Source of the DNA: an uncultured Alphaproteobacteria bacterium
Lineage (GTDB): Bacteria > Pseudomonadota > Alphaproteobacteria > Micropepsales > Micropepsaceae
Reading direction: 5' to 3'
Assembly (NCBI GenBank): GCA_937865685.1
Contig: CALMGU010000010.1
Coordinates: 1 to 54,297, forward strand
DNA length: 54,297 bases
This document shows, piece after piece, positions 6,522 through 15,919 of the stretch. The position numbers were made by a program, and so were the translations under genes. The notes under the pieces were generated by a model. It was not told the DNA's origin and did no database searches. It was given only the letters and a program-made list of their open reading frames with translations. The stretch's first letter is position 1; each line of letters begins with the position of its first letter.

Positions 6522-8168
6522 TCAACGCGCGGCGATCGCCGCAAAGCAGGTCTGGCCGCGCTGGGTGAGCCTGTCGCACACCTCGCGCGCTTTGCGCTCC
6601 GCAAACAAGCCGAAACGCGCGCGGTACATGGTGTGTCCGTCGCTGGATTGGAAGGGCACCACCAGCCTTGCCGCCTGGCCCAGAACATCCATGGACTTCT
6701 GCGCATAGGCGTCGAGCTGGGCCTTGGCGAAAGCCTGATCGGCATAGGCGCCGATCTGAATGGTCCAATTGCGGCCAGCCGCCGCCATTGCGGCCATATC
6801 TGAATCACCTTCGCCAGCGTCGCTGCGCAATGCCGGGCGCATTTTCGGCAGCGCCGCCACGACCACGGGTTTGACCGGCACATCGCCTGCCTGTTGCGGG
6901 CGAGCCTGGGGCACGGGGGCCGCCGCTGAAGAATTGAGACCGGCTTCATGCGCGCCAGGTTTGAGCACCGGTAATGCCGCAGTCTGTGCCATGGGCGGGA
7001 GGCCGGCAGCGACCGGCGCCAGGTGAGGCGGCTGCGCGGCTGCTTCCGGTTGAGGCAGCTGCGAACGCAGTGCGGAGAAATTCTCGTCGGGCGCGCGGCG
7101 CGATTCGGCCGCATCCTCGTCGTCGGTCGCCGGAATGGGCGGAACCGCCGACAGGGCCGCGAATTGAGCCGCCGGCGCGCCGGCGGCCGGAGTGGGCAGA
7201 GTGAAGCCAGCCACGGCGGGCTGCTTTCCAAGATCGGCCACCGCGGTCCATGGCACTGGGCCGCGCGCCACCAAAGTTGGATTGCTTTCGATCTGCGCGA
7301 ACGTCGTATCGAGCAGGCGCATCATCTCCATGTCGCGGCGTATCGCGGTGCGCCCGCCCATCACGATGCCGATCAGATGCACGCCACCGCGCACCACCGA
7401 GGATGTGAGATTGAAACCGCTGGCGACCGTGAATCCGGTCTTGATGCCATCGGCGCCAGGATAACGGCCGATCAGATTGTCGTGGGTGGGATAATAGACG
7501 CCCTTATAGTTGAAGCCGGGCAGGGCGAAGTAGGGGTAAAATTGCGGGAAGTCATAAGCCAGATGGCGTGCCAGCACCGACAAATCCGTCGCGGTGGTGA
7601 TCTGGAGCGGATCGGGCAGGCCGGATGCGTTGTGGTAATAAGTTTCGCGCATGCCAAGCGTGCGCGCTTTTTCGGTCATCATCTGCGCGAAATGAAGTTC
7701 GGTGCCGCCCAGTGCTTCGGCGACCACCACGGCCACATCGTTGGCCGAGCGGATGACGATGGCGCGGATCGCGGTATCGACCGTGATCGTGGTGCCCTTG
7801 CGCAAAGACAATTTGGTGGGTTTCTGCTGGGCCGCATGCGCCGACACCGGCATCGGCGTCTGCATGGTGATCTTGCCGGCCTTCAAGGCCTCGAACAGCA
7901 TGTAGAGCGTCATCATCTTGGTCAGCGAGGCCGGATGACGTTCGGCGGCTTCGTTGCGGGCGTAAAGCACCTTGCCGGTCGCGCCGTCGAGAATCAGAGC
8001 AGCGTCCTTATCCGGATCGGTGGGGCTTCCGGGCAGGGTGACGACCTTGTGGGCGCGGGCCGCCGGGGCTTTGTTGCGGTGACGAGTGACGGCGTCCGCG
8101 GGGGCGGCCAGGAGCAGGCCAGCCGCCAGGGTCGCAATTCCAAAAAGGAATAGTGGTTTCTTCACCAA
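6522..8168 (-). CDS. D-alanyl-D-alanine carboxypeptidase (PBP5/6 type) with C-terminal SPOR domain
   Basis: A periplasmic serine peptidase that trims the terminal D-Ala of peptidoglycan pentapeptides. It has a signal peptide (about 1-26), the S11 catalytic triad motifs S81-L-T-K84, S141-A-N and K243-T-G, a long Pro/Ala-rich linker (about 300-465), and a C-terminal SPOR domain (NWTIQIGAYADQ onwards) that binds denuded glycan at the division septum. The SPOR domain replaces the usual PBP5 membrane anchor. The frame opens TTG-GTG-AAG, so the start may be the TTG at 8168 or the GTG at 8165. Divergent from the phasin gene. Confidence 0.92.
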   Translation of the reverse strand: MVKKPLFLFGIATLAAGLLLAAPADAVTRHRNKAPAARAHKVVTLPGSPTDPDKDAALILDGATGKVLYARNEAAERHPASLTKMMTLYMLFEALKAGKITMQTPMPVSAHAAQQKPTKLSLRKGTTITVDTAIRAIVIRSANDVAVVVAEALGGTELHFAQMMTEKARTLGMRETYYHNASGLPDPLQITTATDLSVLARHLAYDFPQFYPYFALPGFNYKGVYYPTHDNLIGRYPGADGIKTGFTVASGFNLTSSVVRGGVHLIGIVMGGRTAIRRDMEMMRLLDTTFAQIESNPTLVARGPVPWTAVADLGKQPAVAGFTLPTPAAGAPAAQFAALSAVPPIPATDDEDAAESRRAPDENFSALRSQLPQPEAAAQPPHLAPVAAGLPPMAQTAALPVLKPGAHEAGLNSSAAAPVPQARPQQAGDVPVKPVVVAALPKMRPALRSDAGEGDSDMAAMAAAGRNWTIQIGAYADQAFAKAQLDAYAQKSMDVLGQAARLVVPFQSSDGHTMYRARFGLFAERKAREVCDRLTQRGQTCFAAIAAR

Positions 8169-8308
8169 CCCAGATCCCCAAAACAGCGCCGCTCCGGCCC
8201 CCTAAAAACCAAATTGTGTCAGTCCTTGCAAGGAGGAATGACGAATCAGCGTTATTTTACGGATATTTAGACTGTTACCGCAGGGGGAAAGTTCCGTCAC
8301 AAAAAATT

Positions 8309-8323
8309 TGTTGCGCCGCAACA
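8309..8323. promoter_or_regulatory. Upstream operator-like dyad TGTTGC-N3-GCAACA
   Basis: TGTTGCGCCGCAACA, symmetric out to 9 bp on each side (8307-8325). It lies 8 bp upstream of the phasin -35 box. The core TTGC-N3-GCAA fits the TGC...GCA dyads reported for PhaR, the PHB-sensing repressor of phasin genes. Assignment to PhaR is inference. Confidence 0.6.
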
Positions 8324-8331
8324 AAATAGCC

Positions 8332-8360
8332 TTGACGACCCTACTCGTCATGGGCATATA
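8332..8360 (+). promoter_or_regulatory. Sigma-70 promoter of the phasin gene
   Basis: TTGACG (8332-8337), a 17-base spacer, CATATA (8355-8360). Good match to consensus. It is bracketed by two identical-class dyads. Confidence 0.7.
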
Positions 8361-8365
8361 GCGAA

Positions 8366-8380
8366 TGTTGCAGTGCAACA
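8366..8380. promoter_or_regulatory. Downstream operator-like dyad TGTTGC-N3-GCAACA
   Basis: TGTTGCAGTGCAACA begins 5 bases after the -10 box, covering the expected transcription start, so a bound repressor would block initiation. It matches the upstream dyad at 8309 in both half-sites and spacing; the centres are 57 bp apart. Confidence 0.62.
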
Positions 8381-8438
8381 GGCCGCCGGAACCCCGGGCC
8401 GTGCCGGACATGAATGCGAACATGAAAGGTATGACACA

Positions 8439-8891
8439 ATGACCAAGGCAGAAACGGCCGCCGGAAATGGCTTCAAGACGGCCGAACTCAATTTCAACGC
8501 CGGTGCCGATGCGATCAAGGCCGGTTTCGACAAGGCGATTGCCGGTTACGACAGCGTCGTCGGCTACGGCAAGGACAATGCGGAAGCCCTGATCAAGTCC
8601 GCCACGCTCGCGGGCAAGGGCGCCGAGACCCTGCATAACGAAATCTATGCTTATGCCAAGCAGTCGATGGAAGACTCCATCGCCGCCGGCAAGGCGATCC
8701 TGGGCGCCAAATCGGTGCATGAAGCGATCGAAGTTCAGACCGGTTTCGCCAAGACCGCGTTCGAAACCTATGTCGCGGAACTCACCAAGTTCAACCAGCT
8801 CGTCACCGCGACGGCGAAAGACAGCTTCGCGCCGCTGCAGAATCGCGTGCAGGCCTGGGCCGAGGTCGTCCAAGCCAACGCCGCTGCTTGA
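8439..8891 (+). CDS. Phasin family protein
   Basis: A 150-residue, Ala-rich, helical protein with the phasin pattern (ELNFNAGADAIKAGFDKA early, FAKTAFETYVAELTKFNQLV late). Phasins coat polyhydroxybutyrate granules and control their size. The ATG at 8439 follows GAAAGGT at good distance; the longer frame from 8373 starts inside the downstream operator and is rejected. The gene ends at a strong terminator and has a probable PhaR-type operator pair, so expression should follow PHB storage state. No PHB synthase is in the window. Confidence 0.9.
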   Translation: MTKAETAAGNGFKTAELNFNAGADAIKAGFDKAIAGYDSVVGYGKDNAEALIKSATLAGKGAETLHNEIYAYAKQSMEDSIAAGKAILGAKSVHEAIEVQTGFAKTAFETYVAELTKFNQLVTATAKDSFAPLQNRVQAWAEVVQANAAA

Positions 8892-8917
8892 AAATAGCAG
8901 GTAGAAGCTAAATATCC

Positions 8918-8949
8918 AAAGGCCCGGGACCCAGGTCCCGGGCCTTTTT
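8918..8949 (+). terminator. Rho-independent terminator after the phasin gene
   Basis: AAAGGCCCGGGACC (8918-8931) pairs with GGTCCCGGGCCTTT (8934-8947), followed by T residues. A very stable stem. Confidence 0.88.
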
Positions 8950-9026
8950 ATTTACCCAAAAAGGCATTTTGGCTTAGTCTGGAACGGCGCAAGCATAATC
9001 TGCGCGGTCAGGGACAGTGGAACTTC

Positions 9027-9362
9027 GTGCGCGATCACGGCGACGGCAACAACGGCAAAGGCGATAATACCGGCTCCGGTATCGTCACCCGCACGCGCAC
9101 CAAGACCAAGAAGCCCTCCCTCTACAAGGTGCTTCTGCTCAACGACGATTACACGCCGATGGAATTCGTCGTTCATATCCTGGAGAAATTCTTCGCCAAG
9201 AGCCGCGAGGACGCGGTCGAAGTTATGCTGCATGTCCATCGCCACGGCGTGGGCATTTGCGGCGTATTCACTTTCGAAGTGGCGGAAACAAAAGTCGCCC
9301 AGGTCATTGAATTCTCTCGCCGGCATCAACATCCTCTACAATGTACGATGGAGAAAGAGTGA
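9027..9362 (+). CDS. clpS: ATP-dependent Clp protease adaptor ClpS
   Basis: 111 residues. ClpS delivers N-degron substrates (bulky hydrophobic N-termini) to ClpAP. The N-terminal tail is flexible and charged; the core begins [17 protein letters not shown] (about 33-49), whose Asn-Asp residues contact the substrate N-terminus, and H71 is in HVHRHG. The start is a GTG at 9027 behind a GGGACAGTGGA run. The stop overlaps the clpA start (TGATG), so the pair is coupled. In Caulobacter the same adaptor feeds cell-cycle proteolysis, which fits the divK/pleD/ccrM context here. Confidence 0.95.
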   Translation: MRDHGDGNNGKGDNTGSGIVTRTRTKTKKPSLYKVLLLNDDYTPMEFVVHILEKFFAKSREDAVEVMLHVHRHGVGICGVFTFEVAETKVAQVIEFSRRHQHPLQCTMEKE

Positions 9363-11686
9363 TGCCATCCCTGTCGCGTAGCCTGGAGCAAGCTCTGCAC
9401 CACGCCATCAAGCTGGCCAGCGACCGGCACCATGAATATGCCACCTTGGAGCATCTGCTGCTTGCTCTGATGGACGATTCCGATGCCGGTCAGGTGATGA
9501 AGGCTTGCAATGTCGATACCGACGCCTTGCGCCGGGCCGTGCAGAAATATGTCGACGAAGAACTGGTCACGCTGGTGATCGAGGATGGTGAAGAGGCCAA
9601 GCCCACCACCGGGTTTCAGCGCGTGGTCCAGCGCGCCGTGCTGCATGTCCAGAATTCCGGCCGCGATGAAGTGACCGGCGCCAATGTGCTGGTCGCGCTT
9701 TTCACCGAGCGCGAGAGCCACGCCGTCTATTTCCTGCATGAGCAGAACATGAACCGGTTGGATGCGGTGAGCTATATCAGCCACGGCATCGCCAAGCGGC
9801 CGGGCATGAGCCAGCCCAAGCCGGCGCGCGGCACCGAAGACGAGGACGAGCCGGAAAAGCCCAACAAGCAAGGCACCGACGCCCTGGAAGCCTATTGCGT
9901 CAACCTCAACGAGAAAGCCAAGTCGGGACGCGTCGACCCCTTGATCGGCCGGGCTTCCGAAGTCGAGCGCACTATCCAGATCCTGTGCCGCCGCCAGAAG
10001 AACAATCCCCTGTTCGTGGGCGATCCCGGCGTGGGCAAGACCGCTATCGCCGAGGGCCTGGCGCGCAAGATCGTGAACAATGAAGTGCCCGAAGTGCTCA
10101 GGGGTGCGGTGATCTATTCGCTCGACATGGGCTCTTTGATCGCGGGCACGCGCTATCGCGGCGATTTCGAGGAACGGTTGAAGACCGTGGTGAAGGAATT
10201 GGAAGGCGTGAAAGGCGCCATCCTTTTCATCGACGAAATCCACACCGTGATCGGCGCGGGCGCCACCAGCGGCGGAGCGATGGACGCTTCCAATCTGTTG
10301 AAACCGGCCTTGGCGGCGGGCGTGCTGCGCTGCATCGGCTCGACCACCTACAAGGAATATCGCCAATATTTCGAAAAGGACCGCGCCCTGGTGCGCCGCT
10401 TCCAGAAGATCGACGTCTCCGAGCCGACCGTGCCGGACTCGATCAAGATCCTGATGGGCATCAAGTCCTATTTCGAGGAATACCACAAAGTGCGCTACAC
10501 CGCCGATGCGGTGAAAGCTGCGGTGGAGCTTTCCGCCAAATACATCAATGACCGCAAGCTGCCTGACAAGGCGATCGATGTGATCGATGAGGTGGGCGCG
10601 TCTCAGATGCTCCTGCCGGAAAGCCGCCGCAAGAAAGTGATCGGCGTCAAGGAAGTGGAAGACGTGGTCGCCAAGATCGCGCGCATTCCGTCCAAATCCG
10701 TCTCCAAGGACGATACCGAAGCGCTCAAGTCGCTGGAAAGCGACCTGTCTCGGGTCGTCTATGGCCAGGAAAGCGCCATCCAGGCTTTGTCCAGCGCCAT
10801 CAAGCTGGCGCGCGCCGGTTTGCGCCAGCCGGAAAAGCCCATCGGCTCTTACTTGTTCTCAGGCCCAACCGGCGTGGGCAAGACCGAAGTGGCCAAGCAA
10901 CTCGCCAGCATCTTGGGCGTGGAATTCCTGCGCTTCGACATGAGCGAATATATGGAGCGCCACACAGTCAGCCGTCTGATCGGCGCGCCGCCGGGCTATG
11001 TCGGCTTCGATCAGGGCGGCCTTCTCACCGATGGAGTCGACCAACACCCCCATTGCGTGTTGCTGCTGGACGAAATCGAAAAAGCCCATGGCGACCTGTT
11101 CAACATCCTGTTGCAGGTGATGGATCACGGCAAGCTCACCGATCATAACGGCAAGAAGATCGATTTCCGCAATGTGGTCTTGATCATGACCACCAATGCG
11201 GGCGCCTCCGATGCCGCCAAGGACGCTATCGGCTTTGGCCGCGGCAAGCGGGAAGGCGAGGACGAGGAAGCGATCAAGAAGCTCTTCACGCCGGAATTCC
11301 GCAACCGTCTGGACGCGATCATTCCCTTCGCGCCTTTGTCGCGCGACACCATCGACAAGGTGGTGGAGAAGTTCGTGCTGGAACTGGAAGCGCAGCTGGC
11401 CGACCGCGACGTCACGTTCGACCTTACGCCGGAAGCGACCCGTTGGTTGGGTGAGAAGGGATATGACGTTTCCTTCGGCGCCCGGCCCTTGGCCCGCGTG
11501 ATCCAGGAGAACATCAAGAAGCCGCTGGCGGATGAGATCCTGTTTGGCCAATTGAAGGAAGGCGGCACGGTGCGCGTGCTGCTGGACCGCGAGAAGGACA
11601 AGCTGGCGTTCGAATTCATCACCGCCGCGGATGCCAAGCCGCGCGCCCCCAAGGGGAAGAAGACGAAGGAAAACATCGAAAAATAG
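9362..11686 (+). CDS. clpA: ATP-dependent Clp protease ATP-binding subunit ClpA
   Basis: A 774-residue AAA+ unfoldase that feeds ClpP. The Clp N-domain (residues 1 to about 145) binds ClpS. D1 Walker A is GDPGVGKT near 219-226, with Walker B LFIDEIH. D2 Walker A is GPTGVGKT near 501-508, with [10 protein letters not shown]. The ClpA-type C-terminal domain is complete. I take the ATG at 9362, which overlaps the clpS stop and has GGAGAAAGAG upstream, rather than the upstream ATG at 9341. ClpP is not in the window. Confidence 0.97.
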   Translation: MPSLSRSLEQALHHAIKLASDRHHEYATLEHLLLALMDDSDAGQVMKACNVDTDALRRAVQKYVDEELVTLVIEDGEEAKPTTGFQRVVQRAVLHVQNSGRDEVTGANVLVALFTERESHAVYFLHEQNMNRLDAVSYISHGIAKRPGMSQPKPARGTEDEDEPEKPNKQGTDALEAYCVNLNEKAKSGRVDPLIGRASEVERTIQILCRRQKNNPLFVGDPGVGKTAIAEGLARKIVNNEVPEVLRGAVIYSLDMGSLIAGTRYRGDFEERLKTVVKELEGVKGAILFIDEIHTVIGAGATSGGAMDASNLLKPALAAGVLRCIGSTTYKEYRQYFEKDRALVRRFQKIDVSEPTVPDSIKILMGIKSYFEEYHKVRYTADAVKAAVELSAKYINDRKLPDKAIDVIDEVGASQMLLPESRRKKVIGVKEVEDVVAKIARIPSKSVSKDDTEALKSLESDLSRVVYGQESAIQALSSAIKLARAGLRQPEKPIGSYLFSGPTGVGKTEVAKQLASILGVEFLRFDMSEYMERHTVSRLIGAPPGYVGFDQGGLLTDGVDQHPHCVLLLDEIEKAHGDLFNILLQVMDHGKLTDHNGKKIDFRNVVLIMTTNAGASDAAKDAIGFGRGKREGEDEEAIKKLFTPEFRNRLDAIIPFAPLSRDTIDKVVEKFVLELEAQLADRDVTFDLTPEATRWLGEKGYDVSFGARPLARVIQENIKKPLADEILFGQLKEGGTVRVLLDREKDKLAFEFITAADAKPRAPKGKKTKENIEK

Positions 11687-11695
11687 GAGACGGTC

Positions 11696-12058
11696 ATGAC
11701 ATGGTTGGCTCGCGCCACGGCCGTGGCGATGGTTGTTGCGACACCGGCATTCGCCCATCACGGATGGGGCGGCAATGTGGAAGAGGTGACCAGCATGTCC
11801 GGCACGGTGGTGCAGGGGGTTTCGATGGCCGGTCCTCACGCCACCATGAAGGTCAAGGTGGGCAACGATGTCTGGGATATCACGCTCGCGCCGCCTGCAC
11901 GCGCCGCCCGCTCCGGACTTGCGGAAGGGCTGATTCCAGTAGGTGCCACCGTCACAGTCCGAGGCAACAAGAACCGCGACGCCAGCCGCCATGAAATGAA
12001 AACCATCATGGTCCGTTATGGCGAGCGGCAATTCGACGTTTATCCTGAGCGCGAATAA
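11696..12058 (+). CDS. DUF6152 family exported protein
   Basis: A 120-residue protein with a short signal peptide (to about AFA at 20) followed by the typical mature start HHGWGG. A small beta-rich domain follows (GTVVQGVSMAGPHATMKVKV, WDITLAPPARAARSGL). The family is uncharacterised and often sits beside a DUF6644 membrane protein, as here. GGAGACGGTC precedes the ATG, 9 bases after the clpA stop, so it may be read through from clpA. Confidence 0.78.
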   Translation: MTWLARATAVAMVVATPAFAHHGWGGNVEEVTSMSGTVVQGVSMAGPHATMKVKVGNDVWDITLAPPARAARSGLAEGLIPVGATVTVRGNKNRDASRHEMKTIMVRYGERQFDVYPERE

Positions 12059-12081
12059 TTTCCACCCATTCCAACATCGCG

Positions 12082-12561
12082 GTGTTCCTGCGCTGGCTTG
12101 AAGCGTCGCGGCTTGGCCATGCGATGCGCGAAACCGGGGTGTGGACTTATGGTATCGTCAATTTGGGCCACATATTGGGGATCGCGGTGCTGTTCGGCGC
12201 GATCCTGTTATTGGATCTCAGAATGCTGGGGGTCTGGCGGGCTTTGCCATTGGCCGCCTTGTCGCGGGCCTCGGTGAGCGCTGCGGCGGCCGGATTTATC
12301 CTGGCGGTATTCACCGGCATTCCCATGCTGGCGACCAAGGCGGGCGATTACGTCGGCAACCCATTTCTCCTGATCAAATTCCCCGCCATTGCGCTGGCGC
12401 TGCTCAACGTGATCGCGCTGCACCGTTCAGCGGCCTGGCAGGCGCATCGCACACGTACTTTGTCGCTTCCGGAGCGGAACCGCCTGGCGGTCCACGCCGT
12501 GCTCTCTCTGGGGCTTTGGCTCACCGTCATCACGGCCGGGCGGATGATTGGTTATTGGTAG
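12082..12561 (+). CDS. DUF6644 family membrane protein
   Basis: 159 residues with about four transmembrane helices (around 22-46, 60-85, 92-112 and 135-155). The family has no known activity; histidines near the first membrane helix (LGHAM, LGHIL) raise the possibility of a haem- or metal-binding membrane subunit. The start is a GTG at 12082 without a clear ribosome binding site, so it may depend on translation of the DUF6152 gene 24 bases upstream. The two proteins probably work together at the inner membrane. Confidence 0.7.
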   Translation: MFLRWLEASRLGHAMRETGVWTYGIVNLGHILGIAVLFGAILLLDLRMLGVWRALPLAALSRASVSAAAAGFILAVFTGIPMLATKAGDYVGNPFLLIKFPAIALALLNVIALHRSAAWQAHRTRTLSLPERNRLAVHAVLSLGLWLTVITAGRMIGYW

Positions 12562-12564
12562 GCT

Positions 12565-12987
12565 TCAGGCCTCAAGCGCGCTTCGGATTTTCGCAGCGAC
12601 CGGTTCCAGCGTTTTGGGGTCCACCATGCCGCGCGCATGCATGCCAAGATCGACGCCCGCGCTTCGGGGGATGATGTGGAAATGCACATGAAAGACGCTC
12701 TGGCCGGCAGGGGCGCCGTTCAACATCGCCAGCATGACACCGGGCGCCTGAAGGCCCTTTTTCACCGCCTTGGCCACCTTCTGGGTCGTAGCCATCATCG
12801 CGGCCGCGCCTTCTTGTGACAGGGTCAGGATATTCTCCGCCGGTTCCTTGGGGATCACCAGCACATGGCCCTCGGCCTGGGGCATCACATCCATGAAGGC
12901 CAGGGTCTTGTCGTCCTCGAACACTTTCACGGACGGAATCTCGCCGCGCAGGATTTTGGCAAAGATATTGCCTGTATCGTAAGCCAT
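12565..12987 (-). CDS. HIT family protein (Hint/HinT type)
   Basis: 140 residues. A histidine triad nucleotide-binding protein, expected to hydrolyse purine nucleoside phosphoramidates such as AMP-lysine. The triad is H100-V-H102-F-H104 in QSVFHVHFHIIPR. The core NIFAKILRGEIPS at the start is the usual HIT opening. The ATG overlaps the stop of the upstream DUF482 gene (TAATG), making it the last gene of a coupled three-gene operon. Confidence 0.93.
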   Translation of the reverse strand: MAYDTGNIFAKILRGEIPSVKVFEDDKTLAFMDVMPQAEGHVLVIPKEPAENILTLSQEGAAAMMATTQKVAKAVKKGLQAPGVMLAMLNGAPAGQSVFHVHFHIIPRSAGVDLGMHARGMVDPKTLEPVAAKIRSALEA

Positions 12988-14126
12988 TATTTTTCCTTCC
13001 TGAACGGCCCATGCTGGGCCAGTTCGCCGATATGCTCTGTCACGGCTTCGCGCTCCTGCGTCAGGAACTGGTCCACCGCCCGTCTTAGGCCCTTATGCGC
13101 GATATAATGGGCGCTGTAGGTTTCTTCCGGCATGTAACCGCGCAGCAATTTATGCTCACCCTGGGCACCGGCTTCCACCTTGGCAAGTCCGCGCGCGATG
13201 GCGAAATCGATTGCCTGGTAATAGCAGGTCTCGAAATGCAAAAAGGGAACATAATCCAGCGTTCCCCAGTTCCGCCCGAACAATGTGCCTTCACCCATCA
13301 GATTCAACGCACCGGCGATATAGTCGCTTCCCCGCCGCGCCATGATCAGCACGATCTGGTCGGCCATGCTGGCGCCGATGCGGCTGAAGAATTCGCGGGT
13401 GAGATAGGGATGGCCCCATTTGCGGCTGCCCGTGTCGGTATAAAATTCGAAGAAGCGGTCCCAATGGGCTTCGGTGATGTCATTCCCGGTGAGCCAGTCG
13501 AAGCGAATGCCTTGGCGCGCCACAGCGGCGCGTTCCTTGCGCAGATTCTTGCGCTTAGACGACGACAATTCGCCCAGGAATTGCTCGAAATCCTTGTAGC
13601 CGTGATTGCGCCAGTGAAATTGCCGGTCTGTCCGCAACAGATAGCCTTCATCCGCCGCCGCCATCCAGTCCTCCTTGCGCAAGAAGGTGATGTGCAGCGA
13701 TGAAGCTCCGATCTGATCCGTCGCGGCTTTGCCGGCCTGCAGCAGCAACGCGCGGCGGGCAGGATCGGCGGTCAGAATGCGGGGCCCGGTCACGGGCGTG
13801 AATGGCACCGAACATTGCAGCTTGGGATAATAGTCGCCGCCCGCCCGCTCCAGCGCGTCCGCCCAGGCATGGTCGAAAACATATTCGCCCTGGGAATGGC
13901 TCTTCAGATAGGCGGGCAAGATGCCGGTCATCGCGCCGTCTTCTTCCAGCACCAGATGTGCCGGTTGCCATCCGGTCCGCGCCGACGCGCAGCCGGAGGA
14001 TTCCAGCGCCTCGAAAAACTCAAAACGCATGAACGGGTGAGGATCGGACCGGCCGGCCGGATTGGCCACGGCATTCCATGCCGCCTTGCCAATCGCGGCC
14101 GCACCGTCCGCAAGGCGCACCGTCAT
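12987..14126 (-). CDS. GNAT/FemAB-like protein, DUF482 (COG3146) family
   Basis: 379 residues from the ATG at 14126 (MTVRLADG). Members look like double-GNAT/FemAB aminoacyl transferases and are annotated as peptidoglycan biosynthesis or recognition proteins, but no reaction is proven. Family blocks visible are HPFMRFEFFEALE, QCSVPFTPVTGPR, KRKNLRKERAAVA, GRNWGTLDYVPFLHFETCYY and LKVEAGAQGEHK-like text near the end. The start overlaps the RidA stop as ATGA and the stop overlaps the HIT start; the longer frame up to 14381 is antisense-like and rejected. Confidence 0.85.
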   Translation of the reverse strand: MTVRLADGAAAIGKAAWNAVANPAGRSDPHPFMRFEFFEALESSGCASARTGWQPAHLVLEEDGAMTGILPAYLKSHSQGEYVFDHAWADALERAGGDYYPKLQCSVPFTPVTGPRILTADPARRALLLQAGKAATDQIGASSLHITFLRKEDWMAAADEGYLLRTDRQFHWRNHGYKDFEQFLGELSSSKRKNLRKERAAVARQGIRFDWLTGNDITEAHWDRFFEFYTDTGSRKWGHPYLTREFFSRIGASMADQIVLIMARRGSDYIAGALNLMGEGTLFGRNWGTLDYVPFLHFETCYYQAIDFAIARGLAKVEAGAQGEHKLLRGYMPEETYSAHYIAHKGLRRAVDQFLTQEREAVTEHIGELAQHGPFRKEK

Positions 14127-14587
14127 GCGATCTCGAAGACACCATCCACTTCGACGGCCACGCCGCGAGGCAGCGAACCGGCACCGGTCGCGGCGCGGGC
14201 ATGCTTGCCGGCATCGCCCAGCACGGCAACGATGAGGTCGGACGCACCATTGCCCACTTCCGGATGCTGCGTGAAATCGGGCGTGGCATTGACGAATACG
14301 CCCAGCTTGACGCAGCGGCGTACCCGCTCCAGATCGCCACCGCAGGCCGCCTTCAACTGCGCCAGGAGATTGATGGCGCAAAGCTTGGCCGCTTCCTTGC
14401 CGCCTTCCAGCGAGATATCGGCGCCCACCTTGCCGACGAATTTGAGGCCTTCGGGCGTGGCCGTCACTTGCCCGGAAATGAAGACCAGATTGCCTGTCAC
14501 CACATAGGGGACATAGCTGGCGACCGGCGCGGGCGGGGTCGGCAAAGTGATGGCGAGTTCTTTGAGACGGATTTCGATCTGAGACAT
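14123..14587 (-). CDS. RidA family protein (cytoplasmic, ~154 aa subfamily)
   Basis: 154 residues belonging to the longer RidA subfamily with the ending HARAATGAGSLPRGVAVEVD, whose arginine is the substrate carboxylate ligand. RidA proteins hydrolyse reactive enamine/imine intermediates. No signal peptide is present, in contrast to the exported paralogue at 4857. GGAAGGTG precedes the ATG. First gene of a coupled RidA-DUF482-HIT operon; the three may share a role in metabolite or damage control, which is inference. Confidence 0.9.
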   Translation of the reverse strand: MSQIEIRLKELAITLPTPPAPVASYVPYVVTGNLVFISGQVTATPEGLKFVGKVGADISLEGGKEAAKLCAINLLAQLKAACGGDLERVRRCVKLGVFVNATPDFTQHPEVGNGASDLIVAVLGDAGKHARAATGAGSLPRGVAVEVDGVFEIA

Positions 14588-14643
14588 GGGCACCTTCCGA
14601 TTGAAAGAGGATAAGACCGCATAAAGCTGGTGCTTTCCATGGG

Positions 14644-15912
14644 CTATTTTCGCATACCCCGTCCCTTGCCCACGGCTTCGCCCCCGAATTTGGACCGGAT
14701 CTTGTCCATCGCCCGCTCGGCCGCCGCCCGTTTGTCGCTGACAGGATCGATCAGGCTGGCGGGATCGGCTTCGGCGCCGGAGCTGAGATTGGAAAGCCCC
14801 ACGCCCAGAAGGCGAAAGCGCTTGCCGTCGGCTTCGCGCTTCAGGGCGGCCCGGGCGACGCGGAAGATCGTGTCCGCCAACTGGGTCGGGGCATCCAGCG
14901 AGGCGCTGCGGGTCAGAAGCCGGAAATTCGCGGTCTTCAGTTTCAGCACCACGGTGCGTCCGGAAAGCCCATAATTCTTGGCCCGGCTGGAGACGCGCTC
15001 GGCCTGGCGCCACAGCACCGCTTCCAGATCCGCAAGCTTGGAAAGATCGCTGTTGAAGGTGGTTTCGGAGGAGATGGTTTTCATCTCGCCGCCCGGATCA
15101 ACGGGGCGGCCATCCTGGGCTTGGGCGATCCGGGCCAGCCAGAGACCGGTCGCGCCGTAGCGGTTGGCGAGGTTGCGGGGATCGGCGTCTTGCAAGTGGC
15201 CGATGGTGGCAAAGCCGTCCCGTTCCAGCCGCGCCGCCAGAACCTTGCCCGCGCCGCGGATGATATTCACCGGCTTGTCCCGCAGAAAGGATTTGGCTTC
15301 CGCCATGCCGATCACGGCGAAGCCGCGGGGCTTGTCCAGCTCACTAGCCAGTTTGGCGAGGAATTTGTTGCCCGACAGGCCGACCGAAACCGTGATGCCC
15401 AGCTTTTGCTCGATGTCGCGGGAAAGCTTCGCCATGGTGCGGGCCGGGGCCATGCCGTGAATACGCGTGGTGCCCGAAAGATCCAGATAGGCTTCATCCA
15501 GCGACAAAGGTTCGACCAGGGGTGTCAGCTGGCGCATCAGCGCCCGGATCTCCCGCGCCACGTCCACATAATGGCTCATGCGCGGCTTAATCACGATCGC
15601 GTTGGGACAAAGCTTGCGGGCCTGAAACATCGGCATGGCCGAGCGCACGCCATAGCGCCGCGCGATATAACAAGCCGTGGAGACCACGCCGCGGGTGCCG
15701 CCGCCAACGATCACCGGCAGCTCCGCCAAAGACGGGTCGTCGCGCTTTTCGATCGCGGCATAAAAGGCGTCACAATCCATATGCGCGATGGACAGCGTTT
15801 CGAGTTCGGGGTGGGCGAGAATACGCGCGCTGCCGCAAGCGGGACACTGGCCTTGCGGCGAAGCATCCGACAGACAATCGCGGCAGAAGGCGGGCCACTG
15901 CGCCAAAGTCAT
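14644..15912 (-). CDS. dinB: DNA polymerase IV (Y family)
   Basis: 422 residues. An error-prone translesion polymerase. Catalytic acidic residues are D46 (HMDCDAFYA) and D139-E140 (SLDEAYLD). Helix-hairpin-helix and little-finger domains follow. An N-terminal zinc-ribbon-like extension (C10-x2-C13, C23-x2-C26) is present, as in several alphaproteobacterial DinB proteins. The ATG at 15912 is preceded by AGGG, which is itself the end of a 40-bp tandem repeat carrying mini-ORFs. The C-terminus ends GRGMRK; no clear beta-clamp motif is evident at the very end. Confidence 0.95.
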   Translation of the reverse strand: MTLAQWPAFCRDCLSDASPQGQCPACGSARILAHPELETLSIAHMDCDAFYAAIEKRDDPSLAELPVIVGGGTRGVVSTACYIARRYGVRSAMPMFQARKLCPNAIVIKPRMSHYVDVAREIRALMRQLTPLVEPLSLDEAYLDLSGTTRIHGMAPARTMAKLSRDIEQKLGITVSVGLSGNKFLAKLASELDKPRGFAVIGMAEAKSFLRDKPVNIIRGAGKVLAARLERDGFATIGHLQDADPRNLANRYGATGLWLARIAQAQDGRPVDPGGEMKTISSETTFNSDLSKLADLEAVLWRQAERVSSRAKNYGLSGRTVVLKLKTANFRLLTRSASLDAPTQLADTIFRVARAALKREADGKRFRLLGVGLSNLSSGAEADPASLIDPVSDKRAAAERAMDKIRSKFGGEAVGKGRGMRK

Positions 15913-15919
15913 CGGGCCC

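Noticed and set aside
8202..8873. A 223-codon minus-strand frame over the phasin gene
   Set aside because: It runs through the promoter, both operator dyads and the whole phasin gene; the phasin has the correct family sequence, RBS and terminator.
9326..10486. Long minus-strand frame opposite clpA, and similar long frames opposite the carboxypeptidase, dinB, aspS and the phosphatase gene
   Set aside because: Mirror frames of GC-rich coding sequence. The sense proteins have complete family motifs; the antisense ones have none.
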